This document shows positions 24,604 through 37,249 of a DNA stretch of 41,427 nt, piece after piece. Position numbers and translations under genes: made by a program. How positions within the stretch are numbered: the stretch's first letter is position 1; every line of letters starts with the position of its first letter. This stretch comes from Hyphomicrobiales bacterium (GTDB lineage: Bacteria > Pseudomonadota > Alphaproteobacteria > Rhizobiales > Beijerinckiaceae): assembly GCA_028868735.1 (NCBI GenBank), contig JAGWTW010000021.1, positions 1-41,427 on the forward strand, read 5' to 3'. The notes beneath the pieces were generated by a model, which was not told where the DNA came from, ran no database searches, and worked only from the letters and a program-made list of their open reading frames with translations.

Positions 24604-25431
24604 ATGTCGCCTGGCGGCAGTTCGGAACGCATGGCTTTTTTGCGCCGCGAGATCGCCCGCGTCGAAGGCCGCGGAAGCGCGGAGCCTCCTGCGCCTGTCC
24701 GCCGTTTTTCCGCCTCCGGACAGCGGGCGACGCTCGACGCCCTGCTCTCGCCCGCGCGCCTTGCCGGCAATCTTCACGAGATCATGTCGGCCTCTCCGCC
24801 GGACATGTTTTCCGCGCTCGGATTCGCGCTCCGGCTCGCCGCAGTTTTCGCGCACGAGCGGGGAAGGACCGGCATGGCGCTGGTAATCGAGGATTTTCTC
24901 GTGCGCGAAACGGGCGCGCCCTATGGACCGGGCCTCCTGGAGGCGGGCGTCGATCCCGCGCGGCTCCTGATCGTGCGCACCCAGGGGCCGCGCGAGACGC
25001 TGCGGGCGATGGAGGACGCCTTGCGTTGCAAGGGCGTCGGCGCCGTCGTCGCCGAAAGCGCGATCGACGCCCGTCTCTACTCGCTCGACGTATCGCGCCG
25101 GCTCACGCTCGCCGCGCGCGCAGGCGGCGGGGCCGGTTTTCTCGCGCCCGTCGCGCTGGCGGGCGCAGGCGCGCGTCTTTCTTCGACAGCGGAGACGCGC
25201 GTGGAGATCGCGCGACGATCCAGCGCTTCGATACCGGTCGGCGGCGCCCATCTCGGTCTGCCCGGCGCGCCGGGCGTACGGCTGCGCATTTTGAAAGCGC
25301 GCGGCATGTCGGGGCTGGATTCTGAAAGAGTTCATGAGGTTGCGTACGATGCGTTTTCTCTCGGTCTATCTCCCCTTTCTGTCGACCGACCGGATCAGAC
25401 GGTCGGAGGGCGCGCCGCGCTTTCAGCGTGA
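24604..25431 (+). CDS. imuA: SOS mutagenesis accessory protein ImuA (RecA-like)
   Basis: A 275-residue protein in the position and with the features of ImuA/ImuA', a RecA-fold-like partner of ImuB and DnaE2 in error-prone lesion bypass. After a basic N-terminus (MAFLRREIARVEG from the inner methionine) come a degenerate RecA-like core (GMALVIEDFLVRETGAPYGP, LLIVRTQGPRETLRAMEDAL, VVAESAIDARLYSLDVSRRL) and a C-terminal FSLGLSPLSVDRPD segment. No intact Walker A is visible, as expected. It follows a LexA box. The 3' end overlaps imuB by 83 bases in another frame. Confidence 0.88.
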   Translation: MSPGGSSERMAFLRREIARVEGRGSAEPPAPVRRFSASGQRATLDALLSPARLAGNLHEIMSASPPDMFSALGFALRLAAVFAHERGRTGMALVIEDFLVRETGAPYGPGLLEAGVDPARLLIVRTQGPRETLRAMEDALRCKGVGAVVAESAIDARLYSLDVSRRLTLAARAGGGAGFLAPVALAGAGARLSSTAETRVEIARRSSASIPVGGAHLGLPGAPGVRLRILKARGMSGLDSERVHEVAYDAFSLGLSPLSVDRPDQTVGGRAALSA

Positions 25432-26898
25432 CAGGCCCCCGCTCGCCGTCTGGGCGAAGGCCGGCAGCGCGCAAAAGCTCGTCGCTGTCGATCCCGCGGC
25501 GCGCGAGGCCGGGCTGCGGCCGGACATGGCGCTGGCCTCCGCCCGCGCCATGCGGCCCGATCTCGAATTGCGCGAATCCGACACCCGGGCCGAAGCGCAA
25601 ACGCTTGCGGCCGTCGCAGACTGGCTGCGCCGCTTTACGCCGCTTGCCGGTCTCGACGCACCCGACGGCGCCATGCTCGACATCGAGGGCTGCGCGCATC
25701 TGTTCGGCGGCGAGGCGACGATGGGCGCGGAGATCAAGAGCCGCCTTTGCGCACAGGGTTTTCATACCCGCTGGGCGATCGCTTCCAATCCGGCGCTCGC
25801 CTGGGCGCTCGCGCGTTTTTCGACGACGCGCATTCTTGCAAACGACGACCACAGGACTGCCGCAAGAATCCTGCGCCTGCTGCCGGCCGCAGCCTTGCGC
25901 ATACCGGACGAAACCGTCGCGGGCCTGCGTACCGCGGGGCTGACGCGCGTGGGCGACCTGCTGACGCGTCCGCGCGCGCCGCTCGCCGCACGTTTCGGTT
26001 CGGACCTGATCGCCCGACTCGACGCCATTACAGGGGCTGCGCGCGATCCGATCTCGCCGCGGTTCGAGGCGGCCGCTTACATGGCGGAACGACGCTTTGC
26101 GGAAGGGCTTGCGCGCGCCGAAGACATCGAAGCGGCTCTTGCCGATCTTTCGCGCGATCTGTGCGCTCTTCTGGAGCGGCATGGCGAAGGCGCACGTCGC
26201 ATCCTCGCGAGTTTCTTCCGCGTCGACGGCGCCGTGCGCCATGTGGAGGCGGGCACGAGCCGGCCGCAACGCGACCCCGTCGCCCTCGCCCGGCTATTGC
26301 ATGAAAAGATCGACGCGCTCGGCGAAGACGGCCTCGACACAGGCTATGGCTTCGACGTGATCCGGCTCGCGGCGACGCATGTCGAATCCTTTCGGGGGAC
26401 GATGCAGACCGGGCTCGTCTCCGGGGATTCCACATACGGAAACGCAACGCGCGAGATGGTCGACCTCGTCGATCGTCTCGGCGCGCGGTTCGGGATACGA
26501 AGGGTGCAACGCCTGTATTTCCAGGACACGCATATCCCGGAATTCGCGGCGACGGCGTCGCCCGCCGCCCACGGACGAGGATCGGTTGCGCCGGCCTTCG
26601 TCTTCGACGGCGCCCAGGCAAGGCCTACGCGCCTGTTCGACGCTCCCGAACCCGTGGAGGCTATGGCGGCCGTGCCCGACGGGCCGCCCTTGCGCTTTCG
26701 CTGGCGGCGGGTGACCCACGAGATCGCCGCCTACGAGGGGCCGGAACGCATAGCGCCGGAATGGTGGCGCGACGCAGGCCTCACGCGCGACTATTTCCAG
26801 GTCGAGGATAAATCGGGCGGCCGCTTCTGGCTGTTTCGCGAAGGCCTGTTCGGGCGCGAAACCGCCCAGCCCCGCTGGTTCGTGCACGGCGTGTTCGG

Positions 26899-26902
<4 letters not shown>
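25349..26902 (+). CDS. imuB: ImuB, catalytically degenerate Y-family polymerase
   Basis: A 517-residue Y-family polymerase relative that acts as a scaffold for DnaE2 and the beta clamp and is not expected to polymerise. ATG 25349 has GAGG at 25336-25339 and gives the typical start MRFLSVYLPFLSTDRIRR; ATG 25334 would add five residues. The fingers/palm region is recognisable (LDIEGCAHLFGGE), but the first catalytic acidic motif of Y polymerases is replaced by YLPFLSTDR. The little-finger and C-terminal ImuB-specific region runs to WFVHGVFG. Its TGA overlaps the dnaE2 start (ATGA). It overlaps imuA by 83 bases. Confidence 0.92.
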
Positions 26903-30213
<3,311 letters not shown>

Positions 30214-30303
30214 TTGTCTGAAGTCGCAGGAGCGCCCGAGCCGGCCGCCCCATTGACAAGCGCCATGCCGAAGCGATGGTTGTATCGACCATCAGGAAAA
30301 GCC

Positions 30304-31218
30304 ATGACCGACGACTCTTCAGACGAAAAACTCGTCCATTCCACTGCCTTCGACGTGAAGTCGGATCAGGTTCAGCAGATTTCGCCGCTCGTGCGCAGGC
30401 TTGTCGAAAACAATCCCGGACCGTTCACGTTCACGGGGACCTGCACCTACATCGTCGGCCGCGGCGATGTCGCCATCATCGATCCCGGCCGGGAGAACGA
30501 AGCGCATCTCGAAGCGATCCTTCGTGCGCTGGAGGGCGAACGCGTCGCGCAAATCGTGATCACGCACACGCACAAGGATCATTCCCCCGGCGCGCGCCAA
30601 CTCGCCGAACGCACTGGCGCTCCCGTCGTCGGCTGCGCGCCTTTCGCCCGCAAGAACGCGGCCGAAAGCGGCCTCGATTCTGCGCACGACCTCACATATG
30701 CGCCCTCGCGCGTGCTGAAGGAAGGCGACAGCATCGAAGGCGACGGCTGGTCGCTCGTTGCTGTGGAAACGCCGGGACACGCAAGCAACCATCTGGCCTT
30801 CGCGCTGCCGCAGGAACGCGCGCTGTTCTCGGGCGACCATGTCATGGCTTGGTCGACGTCGATCGTCGCGCCGCCGGATGGCAACATGACCGAATACATG
30901 GCTTCGCTGGACAAGCTGCGCGAGCATGACCATGCCCTGTACTGGCCCGGTCACGGCGGACCGGTGATGGAGCCGCAACGCTACGTGCGCGCGCTCAAAT
31001 CCCATCGCCGCCAGCGCGAAGCGGCCATTGTCCGGCGACTCGAGGCCGGCGACCACACGATCCCCGAAATGGTCGCGCGCATCTACGAAAATCTCGATCC
31101 CCGTCTCGTCAACGCCGCCGCGCTCAGCGTCCTCGCGCATATCGAAGACCTCGTCACGCGCGGAGTGGCGATCGCCGACGGGCCGATCACGACGAGCGGG
31201 CGCTACAGACTCGCGTGA
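30304..31218 (+). CDS. MBL-fold metallo-hydrolase (LACTB2-like)
   Basis: A 304-residue metallo-beta-lactamase-fold hydrolase. ATG 30304, with AGGA upstream, is preferred over a TTG at 30214. TGTCTYIVGRGDVAIIDPG is the opening sheet, THTHKDHSPGA (His88, His90, Asp92, His93) is the zinc motif, ETPGHASNHLAF the third His motif, LFSGDHVMAW the bridging Asp, and YWPGHGGPV the last His. The C-terminal winged-helix-like region (IPEMVARIYENLDPRLVNAA) is typical of the LACTB2 branch, some of which are ribonucleases while others cut thioesters. A -35-like TTGACA at 30253-30258 suggests its own promoter, separate from the SOS cassette. Confidence 0.88.
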   Translation: MTDDSSDEKLVHSTAFDVKSDQVQQISPLVRRLVENNPGPFTFTGTCTYIVGRGDVAIIDPGRENEAHLEAILRALEGERVAQIVITHTHKDHSPGARQLAERTGAPVVGCAPFARKNAAESGLDSAHDLTYAPSRVLKEGDSIEGDGWSLVAVETPGHASNHLAFALPQERALFSGDHVMAWSTSIVAPPDGNMTEYMASLDKLREHDHALYWPGHGGPVMEPQRYVRALKSHRRQREAAIVRRLEAGDHTIPEMVARIYENLDPRLVNAAALSVLAHIEDLVTRGVAIADGPITTSGRYRLA

Positions 31219-31221
31219 GGT

Positions 31222-31998
31222 TCACTTCGTATTGATCTGATTCTGGATTTCCTGCGCGAATTGCTCGATGCGGCGCGCGTTCACGCCGAAATCGTTGCGG
31301 CCGTAGCGGGAGACCGAACGCACGTCGATCTTCGTTTGACCGGCGAGCGGCTTGATCCGGATCGTGATGTCGTCCGGAAATCCCATGACGAACGTGCGCG
31401 CCACGGCGTCCACATGACCGAGACCGCCGCGACCGCCGGGCGGCGACTGATCGATGATCTTCCATCCGCTCGCCTGCACGGCCTTGAGCACAACCTGATA
31501 GGCTTCGTCCGCCTCGAGCTCGAGCAGAATCGCCTGCACCCCCGGATATGCCGCACGCTGCTGTTCGCGCTGCAGCGCGGACGGATTGGTCGGCGTATGG
31601 CCGGCGCGCGCTTCGGTCGCAACGCGCGAGAGCGAAAATTGCGGCGGGTCGGCGATGTCGGTCGTGACGTCGTTGAGCACCGGAAGGCGAATTGCCTGCG
31701 CCGCCAGAAAGCCGGGCCACGCCAGCAAAGCCAGCGCCAGCGCCGCGCCCCCGATCGCCGAAGACAGGCCACGTCGTCCGGTGCGCCAGATCACGACCGC
31801 AGCGGAGAGCGCCAGAAGCAGCGCGACGCACGCCAGCAGGATTGCAGAACCGAATACGGCGAGCCCCGCCGGCGCATCGACGATGCGAAACCTGATGACG
31901 AGCGCCGCGACGGCCGCCACGGCGAGCGCGAAGACCGACAGCCGGAGACTCCAGACCGCCGAGACTGACATCGGTTCTTCGACAATCTGGCGCCGCAT
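31222..31998 (-). CDS. DUF1499 domain membrane protein
   Basis: A 258-residue protein with three hydrophobic segments in its first 110 residues (SLRLSVFALAVAAVAALVIR; LAVFGSAILLACVALLLAL; IGGAALALALLAWPGFLAA) and a soluble C-terminal DUF1499 domain from about residue 115 (VLNDVTTDIADPPQFSLSR, YPGVQAILLELEADEAYQVV, GFPDDITIRIKPLAGQTKID, VRSVSRYGRNDFGVNARRI). The function of DUF1499 is not established. The ATG at 31998 has GGGACGAAG upstream. It converges with the MBL gene (3 bases between stops) and follows the acyl-CoA ligase by 68 bases on the same strand. Confidence 0.87.
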   Translation of the reverse strand: MRRQIVEEPMSVSAVWSLRLSVFALAVAAVAALVIRFRIVDAPAGLAVFGSAILLACVALLLALSAAVVIWRTGRRGLSSAIGGAALALALLAWPGFLAAQAIRLPVLNDVTTDIADPPQFSLSRVATEARAGHTPTNPSALQREQQRAAYPGVQAILLELEADEAYQVVLKAVQASGWKIIDQSPPGGRGGLGHVDAVARTFVMGFPDDITIRIKPLAGQTKIDVRSVSRYGRNDFGVNARRIEQFAQEIQNQINTK

Positions 31999-32066
31999 CT
32001 TCGTCCCGCAAATCGGCCCGCGCGAACGTCGGCCGCTTTACTTCCCGCGCAAGGGCGCGCCTGCGA

Positions 32067-33692
32067 TCAGGCCGTCGGCAGCTTGTAGCTGCTGAAATCC
32101 TGACGCAACTTCAGCTTGTTGATCTTGCCCGTCGCAGTGTGCGGTATCTCCGTCACGAACTGCACGTCGTCCGGCATCCACCACTTCGCGATCTTGCCGT
32201 CCATGAACTTGAGGATGCCGTCGCGGTCCGGCGACTTGCCCTCCTTCGGCACGATGATGAGCAGCGGCCGTTCATCCCATTTAGGATGGACGACGCCAAT
32301 GACGGCCGCCTCGGCGACATCAGGATGACCGACCGCCAGATTCTCGAGATCGATGGAGGAAATCCACTCGCCGCCGGACTTGATCACATCCTTGGCGCGG
32401 TCGGTGATCTGCATGTAACCGTTCGGGTCGATGGTGGCTACGTCGCCCGTGTCGAAATAGCCTTCCGCATCGAGGATTTCCTCGTTCTCGCGCTTGAAAT
32501 AGCGGCGAGCGATCGCAGGCCCCTTGACCATCAGGCGGCCGAACTTGTGGCCGTCCCAGGGCAGGCGATTTCCTTCGTCGTCCGTGATTTTCATTTCAAC
32601 GGCGAAGATCGCATGGCCCTGTTTGGACTTCACGCCGAGGACGTCCTTCAGCGGAAGGCCGGCGAGTTGCGGCTTGATCGCGCCGACCGTGCCGATCGGG
32701 CTCATCTCCGTCATGCCCCAGGCGTGATAGACCGTGACGCCGCGCTCCTCGAAATATTCGATCATCGAGGGCGGGCACGCAGACCCGCCGATCGCGACGC
32801 GGTTCAACGTCGTCAATTTCGCGCCGGTCGTCTGCATGTGCTGCATCAGCATCAGCCACACAGTCGGCACGGCCGCGGAGAAAGTGACCTTTTCGGCCTC
32901 CAGCAATTCGTAGACCGAAGCGCCGTCGAGCCTGGCGCCCGGCATAACCATCTTCGCGCCGGCGAGCGGCACCGAGAAGGCCAGCGACCAGGCGTTGGCG
33001 TGAAACATCGGCACGATCGGCAAAACCGAATCCTGCGCGGAAACCGAAAGCGTATCCTTCATGCAGGCCTGCAACGCGTGCAGCACGTTGGACCGATGCG
33101 AATACAACACGCCCTTCGGATCGCCGGTGGTGCCGGACGTGTAGCAGAGGCCCGCCGCGGTGTTCTCGTCGAATTCGACCCATTCGAACTTGCCGTCGAC
33201 CTCGGCGATCCAGTCCTCATACGCGATGGCGTTGCGCAGTTTGGTCTGCGGCATGTGCGCCTTGTCGGTGAGAACGACGAAGCGCTCGATGCTCGGCGTC
33301 TTGTCCTGCACGCTCTCCATCAACTGGACGAAGGTCAGGTCGAGAAGCATCACGCGGTCCTGCGCGTGATTGACGATCCAGGCGATCTGCTCGGGGAACA
33401 GGCGCGGGTTGACGGTATGATAGACCGCGCCGACCCCGGCGATGCCGTACCATGCCTCGAGATGACGCCAGGTATTCCAGGCGAGGGTGGCGACACGGTC
33501 GCCCAGCTTTACCCCATCCTTGGCGAGGCGTTGCGCGACGCGCAACGAGCGGTCCCGGATCTGGCTGTAGTTCGTTCGATGGATAGGCCCCTCGACCGAG
33601 CGGGTCACCACTTCCCGCCCGCCGTACTGCAGGGCGGCGTGGTCGATGATCTTGTGCAGCAGCAGCGGCCAGTCCTGCATCAACCCGAGCAT
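32067..33692 (-). CDS. Acyl-CoA ligase, AMP-forming (AlkK/FadD-like)
   Basis: A 541-residue adenylate-forming enzyme of the medium/long-chain fatty-acyl-CoA ligase branch. The P-loop YTSGTTGDPKGVLYSHRS, the GMTEMSPIG (A5) motif, the YFDTGDVATIDPNGYMQITD region and the hinge DRAKDVIKSGGEWISSIDLE are intact, and the C-terminal catalytic lysine lies in TATGKINKLKLR. The N-terminus MLGLMQDWPLLLHKIIDHAA is typical of AlkK-like enzymes. It activates a carboxylate to acyl-AMP and then acyl-CoA. GGAGGGGA precedes the ATG. The chain length cannot be read from sequence. Confidence 0.92.
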   Translation of the reverse strand: MLGLMQDWPLLLHKIIDHAALQYGGREVVTRSVEGPIHRTNYSQIRDRSLRVAQRLAKDGVKLGDRVATLAWNTWRHLEAWYGIAGVGAVYHTVNPRLFPEQIAWIVNHAQDRVMLLDLTFVQLMESVQDKTPSIERFVVLTDKAHMPQTKLRNAIAYEDWIAEVDGKFEWVEFDENTAAGLCYTSGTTGDPKGVLYSHRSNVLHALQACMKDTLSVSAQDSVLPIVPMFHANAWSLAFSVPLAGAKMVMPGARLDGASVYELLEAEKVTFSAAVPTVWLMLMQHMQTTGAKLTTLNRVAIGGSACPPSMIEYFEERGVTVYHAWGMTEMSPIGTVGAIKPQLAGLPLKDVLGVKSKQGHAIFAVEMKITDDEGNRLPWDGHKFGRLMVKGPAIARRYFKRENEEILDAEGYFDTGDVATIDPNGYMQITDRAKDVIKSGGEWISSIDLENLAVGHPDVAEAAVIGVVHPKWDERPLLIIVPKEGKSPDRDGILKFMDGKIAKWWMPDDVQFVTEIPHTATGKINKLKLRQDFSSYKLPTA

Positions 33693-33895
33693 CGTTCTCC
33701 CCTCCGAAACCCTCGCTCGCGTGGAGCTGTTATGGCGACAGCTTCTACAGGAGAGGCAGGCGGGCGTCCATGTCGGCGCTCAAGCCTTCGTTCCCTCCTT
33801 TAAGCGCCCGAGATCACGTCCTTTTTCGGGTTCCGGTAACGCCCTTTTCAGACTTCGGCGTTTATCGTTAGCGGCCATTAACCCTGGAAATTCGA

Positions 33896-36562
33896 ATGGC
33901 CCGGCCGGACATCTATACCCGAACTTCAGGGGCCGTCGGCCTTGTCGTGCTTCTGACCGTCATCAGCGCGGGTCTGCTTCGCTGGAAGGAGCGCTCGGAC
34001 GAGATCGCCGCCGCTACGCGAACGGCGAGCAATTACGCCGGCGTGATCGCTGAGGAGGTTTCGAACGCCGCGCTTGCGGTCGAAGTGTCTCTGAGAACGA
34101 TCGCGGCGCATCAGGTCGACAGAACTTCGCCGGACGCTTTCCGCGCCGCAGGGACCACGCTCGCGTTTCACCGGCAGATCGGGCACGCCCTGGCGCGCCT
34201 GCCGCAAGCCGACGTCATCGCGGTGGCGGATGCAAAAGGCGACATAATCGCCAGCACCTATGACTTTCCCGCGCCGGATGTAAACGTCGCCGATCGCGAC
34301 TATTTCAGGCAATTGCGCGCGAAAAGCTCCGACGACATGATCGTCAGCGCTCCTGTAATCAACAAATACACCGGCCGCGGCACGATATATTTCGTCCGAG
34401 GCATTTACACGCCGAGCAAGGAATTTCTCGGCGTCGCGATGATCGGCGCACAACCCGAATTCTTCGTTCAGACGCCGCAATCGCTCTCCGAAATTCCGGG
34501 CCAGTCGTTCGTGTTGTCGCGCGACGACGGCGTCATTTACCTCCGCCGTCCGGCCGGAGCGGTCCAGATGGGGTCGGCGATGCCATCCGGCTCGGACTGG
34601 CGCGCCACGGTCCAGAGAGGCGGCGGCGTCTACCGGTCGCCCGGGATTTTCGACAATTCGCCGCGCTACGTCGCCGTGCGGCCGCTCGCCCGCTATCCGC
34701 TCGTAATCACGGTCACGATCACGGAAGAAGCCGCGCTCGCGGCCTGGCGGCGGCGCACGACGATGGTCGTGATCGCCGCCTTCGTTCTGATCGGCATGCT
34801 CGGCATGATCTTTCGCCTGTTGCGCGCGCAATACAATGCAATGGAGGCAAGCCGCGTCCGTCTGCAAAAGCGGGAGGCCCAGCTCGCGACGACCAACGAG
34901 AGGCTGGAGACGGCGCTCGAGAACATGTCGCAGGGGCTGGCCATGTTCGACCGCGACGAGAAGCTCGTCGTTTCCAATACGAACTATGCCGACCTCTATG
35001 GCGTCCCTACCGACGCAATCCGTCCTGGGATGACCATCGACGAAGTGATCGCCAAACGGTCGGAAAAGAGCCTGCTTTCGCAACTGCCGCAAGACGTTTT
35101 CGATCAAGTCGTTGCGCGAACGGAGGTAGACAGGCTTGTGATCCGGCTCTCGGATGGCCGCTCGATCGCGCTGCGCCGACGCCGTATGCCGGCGACTGGC
35201 GGCTGGGTTACGACGCATCAGGACGTAACCGAGGAAGTCGAGCGCGTGGAGCGCATCGAATTCCTGGCCATGCACGACGCCCTCACCGGCCTCCACAATC
35301 GGGCCGCATTCGTCCGGCGCCTCGGAGAAGCGGTCGAGCGTTGCCCGGCCGGACGTCTTTCCCTGTTGCTGATCGATCTCGACGCGTTCAAGACGATCAA
35401 CGATACGCTCGGCCATGGCGGCGGCGACGAAATGTTGCGGCAGCTTTCGAAGCGGCTTCTCGAAACCGCCGGCGAAGCAGACGTCGCGCGCTTCGGCGGC
35501 GACGAATTCGCGATTCTCGTCGAAACGCCCGAAGGGTCATCGGACGCGCGCGCGCTCGTACAGCGGCTTCTCGCATGTGCTCTGGAGCCGTTCGAAATCG
35601 GGCCGCGTCGCGTGTCGGCGTCCCTGAGCATCGGCGTCGCAGAGGTCGATCCCGATTGTCGCGACATCGAAAAGACGCTGCGCCGCGCCGATCTTGCGCT
35701 CTACAAGGCCAAACGCGAGGGACGTAACCGCGCTTGCCGGTTCGAGCCGGAACTGGAGACCGAATTCCAGAGCGACGCCGATCTCGTGCGCGACCTGCGC
35801 GAAGCCATCTCGGCAAACAGCATCGAGGTGCACTATCAGCCCATAGTCGATGCGATGTCGCATCGCATCGTCACGATGGAGGCGCTCGCGCGCTGGACGC
35901 ATCCTTTGCGCGGAAATATCCCGCCGTCGCATTTCGTGCGCATCGCCGAGGAAGCGGGGCTGGTGCCTTCGCTCGGCGAATTGGTGCTGCGGCGGGCCTG
36001 CGTGGATGCGCTCTGCTGGCCGGAGGACGTGACCATCGCCGTCAACTGTTCGTCCCTCCAGATTTCGCTCGGCGACTTCGCCGATCGGGTCGGACGCGCG
36101 CTCGCGGATTCGCGTTTGCCGCCGCGCCGCCTCGAACTCGAGATCACCGAGTCGACCCTGTTGCAGAAAGACAATCAGAACATCCACAGCCTCCATGCGC
36201 TGCGCGACCTGGGCGTTTCGATCGCGCTCGACGATTTCGGCACCGGCTATGCGTCCATGAGTTATCTGACGATGTTTCCGTTCGATCGGCTCAAGATCGA
36301 CAAATCTTTCGTCGACGGCATCAATGCGCACCCCGGCTGCGCCGCCATCGTCTCGGCCACGACGATGCTGGCCCGAACTTTCGCGATCAGGACGGTCGCC
36401 GAGGGCGTCGAGCGCCCGGACCAGATCGAAACGCTCCGCGCGGCGGGCGTCGATCTCATGCAAGGCTACGCATTCGGGCGCCCGGCGGCGCTGGCGTCCT
36501 GGCAGGTCCATGACGGCCGGATCGTGGCCGCTGCGCATGCGACGTCGGCTCAAGCCGCTTGA
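33896..36562 (+). CDS. Membrane Cache-PAS-GGDEF-EAL sensor (c-di-GMP enzyme)
   Basis: An 888-residue sensor. A membrane helix at about residues 11-26 precedes a periplasmic Cache domain (about 45-275; RDYFRQLRA, SAPVINKYTGRGTIYFVRG), followed by a second helix at about 286-304. A PAS domain (about 335-445, ALENMSQGLAMFDRDEKLVV) leads to GGDEF (motif GGDEF at 534-538) and EAL (EAL at 662-664). The GGDEF active site is intact, but the RxxD inhibitory site expected just before it is missing (the text reads TAGEADVARF). The EAL domain keeps NCSS, ELEITES, DDFGTGYASM and KIDKSF, so phosphodiesterase activity is likely. Net output is uncertain. It may sense an extracellular small molecule. Confidence 0.93.
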   Translation: MARPDIYTRTSGAVGLVVLLTVISAGLLRWKERSDEIAAATRTASNYAGVIAEEVSNAALAVEVSLRTIAAHQVDRTSPDAFRAAGTTLAFHRQIGHALARLPQADVIAVADAKGDIIASTYDFPAPDVNVADRDYFRQLRAKSSDDMIVSAPVINKYTGRGTIYFVRGIYTPSKEFLGVAMIGAQPEFFVQTPQSLSEIPGQSFVLSRDDGVIYLRRPAGAVQMGSAMPSGSDWRATVQRGGGVYRSPGIFDNSPRYVAVRPLARYPLVITVTITEEAALAAWRRRTTMVVIAAFVLIGMLGMIFRLLRAQYNAMEASRVRLQKREAQLATTNERLETALENMSQGLAMFDRDEKLVVSNTNYADLYGVPTDAIRPGMTIDEVIAKRSEKSLLSQLPQDVFDQVVARTEVDRLVIRLSDGRSIALRRRRMPATGGWVTTHQDVTEEVERVERIEFLAMHDALTGLHNRAAFVRRLGEAVERCPAGRLSLLLIDLDAFKTINDTLGHGGGDEMLRQLSKRLLETAGEADVARFGGDEFAILVETPEGSSDARALVQRLLACALEPFEIGPRRVSASLSIGVAEVDPDCRDIEKTLRRADLALYKAKREGRNRACRFEPELETEFQSDADLVRDLREAISANSIEVHYQPIVDAMSHRIVTMEALARWTHPLRGNIPPSHFVRIAEEAGLVPSLGELVLRRACVDALCWPEDVTIAVNCSSLQISLGDFADRVGRALADSRLPPRRLELEITESTLLQKDNQNIHSLHALRDLGVSIALDDFGTGYASMSYLTMFPFDRLKIDKSFVDGINAHPGCAAIVSATTMLARTFAIRTVAEGVERPDQIETLRAAGVDLMQGYAFGRPAALASWQVHDGRIVAAAHATSAQAA

Positions 36563-36634
36563 CCTGACTTGCCATATCGCCCCGCGAGCGCGCAAATAGC
36601 CTTGAGCGGCAGGATTCGAAGGAGCGGGCCGACA

Positions 36635-37078
36635 TTGGCGGATGCATCGCGCGTATGGTTCCGGTTCCTGAGGCTCGAGACGCGAATCAGGATCGCGGTC
36701 AGCAACCGCCTCAAGGCGGTCGGCCTCTCGATTGCCCAATGCGACGTCCTGACGACGTTGACCGAGCGCGAAGGGCTCAGCCAGCAGGATCTTGCGGAGC
36801 GCCTCTACGTCACCAAGGGCAACATCTCCGGGCTGATCGACAGGCTTGCGGCTGCCGGGTTCGTCGAGCGCCGGACGATCGCCAGCGACAGACGATCGCA
36901 TGCGATCTTCCTGACCCCGGCAGGACGGACCGCGGCCCAGCAGGGCATCGAGGCCCAGCAGGGCTTCGTGACTGAAACGCTGGGTAAAATGAAGCCGGAA
37001 GACCTGGACGAATTCGAACGATTGTTGCTGCTTTCCCGCGACCTCGTCCGCGCCACCGACGCGCCGTCGTCCCAGTAG
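36635..37078 (+). CDS. MarR family transcriptional regulator
   Basis: A 147-residue winged-helix regulator. The start is uncertain: TTG 36635 is chosen because AAGGAG lies at 36619-36624, ten bases upstream, and because no ATG fits; TTG at 36602 and 36569 are in frame. The DNA-binding region is clear (LSIAQCDVLTTLTEREGLS, QDLAERLYVTKGNISGLIDR, the wing ERRTIASDRRSHAIFLTP). It follows the sensor by 72 bases and precedes the outer-membrane barrel gene by 171 bases. A dyad in that gap (37127-37142) is a possible autoregulatory or target site. The ligand is unknown. Confidence 0.87.
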   Translation: MADASRVWFRFLRLETRIRIAVSNRLKAVGLSIAQCDVLTTLTEREGLSQQDLAERLYVTKGNISGLIDRLAAAGFVERRTIASDRRSHAIFLTPAGRTAAQQGIEAQQGFVTETLGKMKPEDLDEFERLLLLSRDLVRATDAPSSQ

Positions 37079-37114
37079 ACAAAGGCTTCGCCAGCTTGAG
37101 CCAGGCTGCAAAAA

Positions 37115-37142
37115 CGCATGCGCTTTGTTGCGTTCATGCAAC
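37115..37142. promoter_or_regulatory. Candidate MarR operator region upstream of the barrel gene
   Basis: Two symmetric elements lie close together: CGCATGCG (37115-37122, perfect 8-bp palindrome) and GTTGC-GTTCAT-GCAAC (37127-37142, 5-bp arms, 6-base spacer). The latter resembles the TTGC-N6-GCAA half-site pattern often bound by MarR-type dimers. The position between the MarR gene and the outer-membrane protein gene supports a regulatory role, but nothing more than symmetry and position is seen. Confidence 0.4.
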
Positions 37143-37249
37143 GCCCTGAGGCTTTCAGATCGCTGCTGCTGGATTTTCGCGAGCTTTGGCCGTCCATTCG
37201 CTGTAGAACCTCGGGGGCTGGGAGCGTTGGGCGCAGATTCGAGGAAAAA

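Noticed and set aside
33868..33892. TTAG-N6-TTAACC upstream of the GGDEF-EAL gene, considered as a CtrA box
   Set aside because: Spacing and first half-site do not match TTAA-N7-TTAA; isolated GTTAAC elements occur in several other gaps too.
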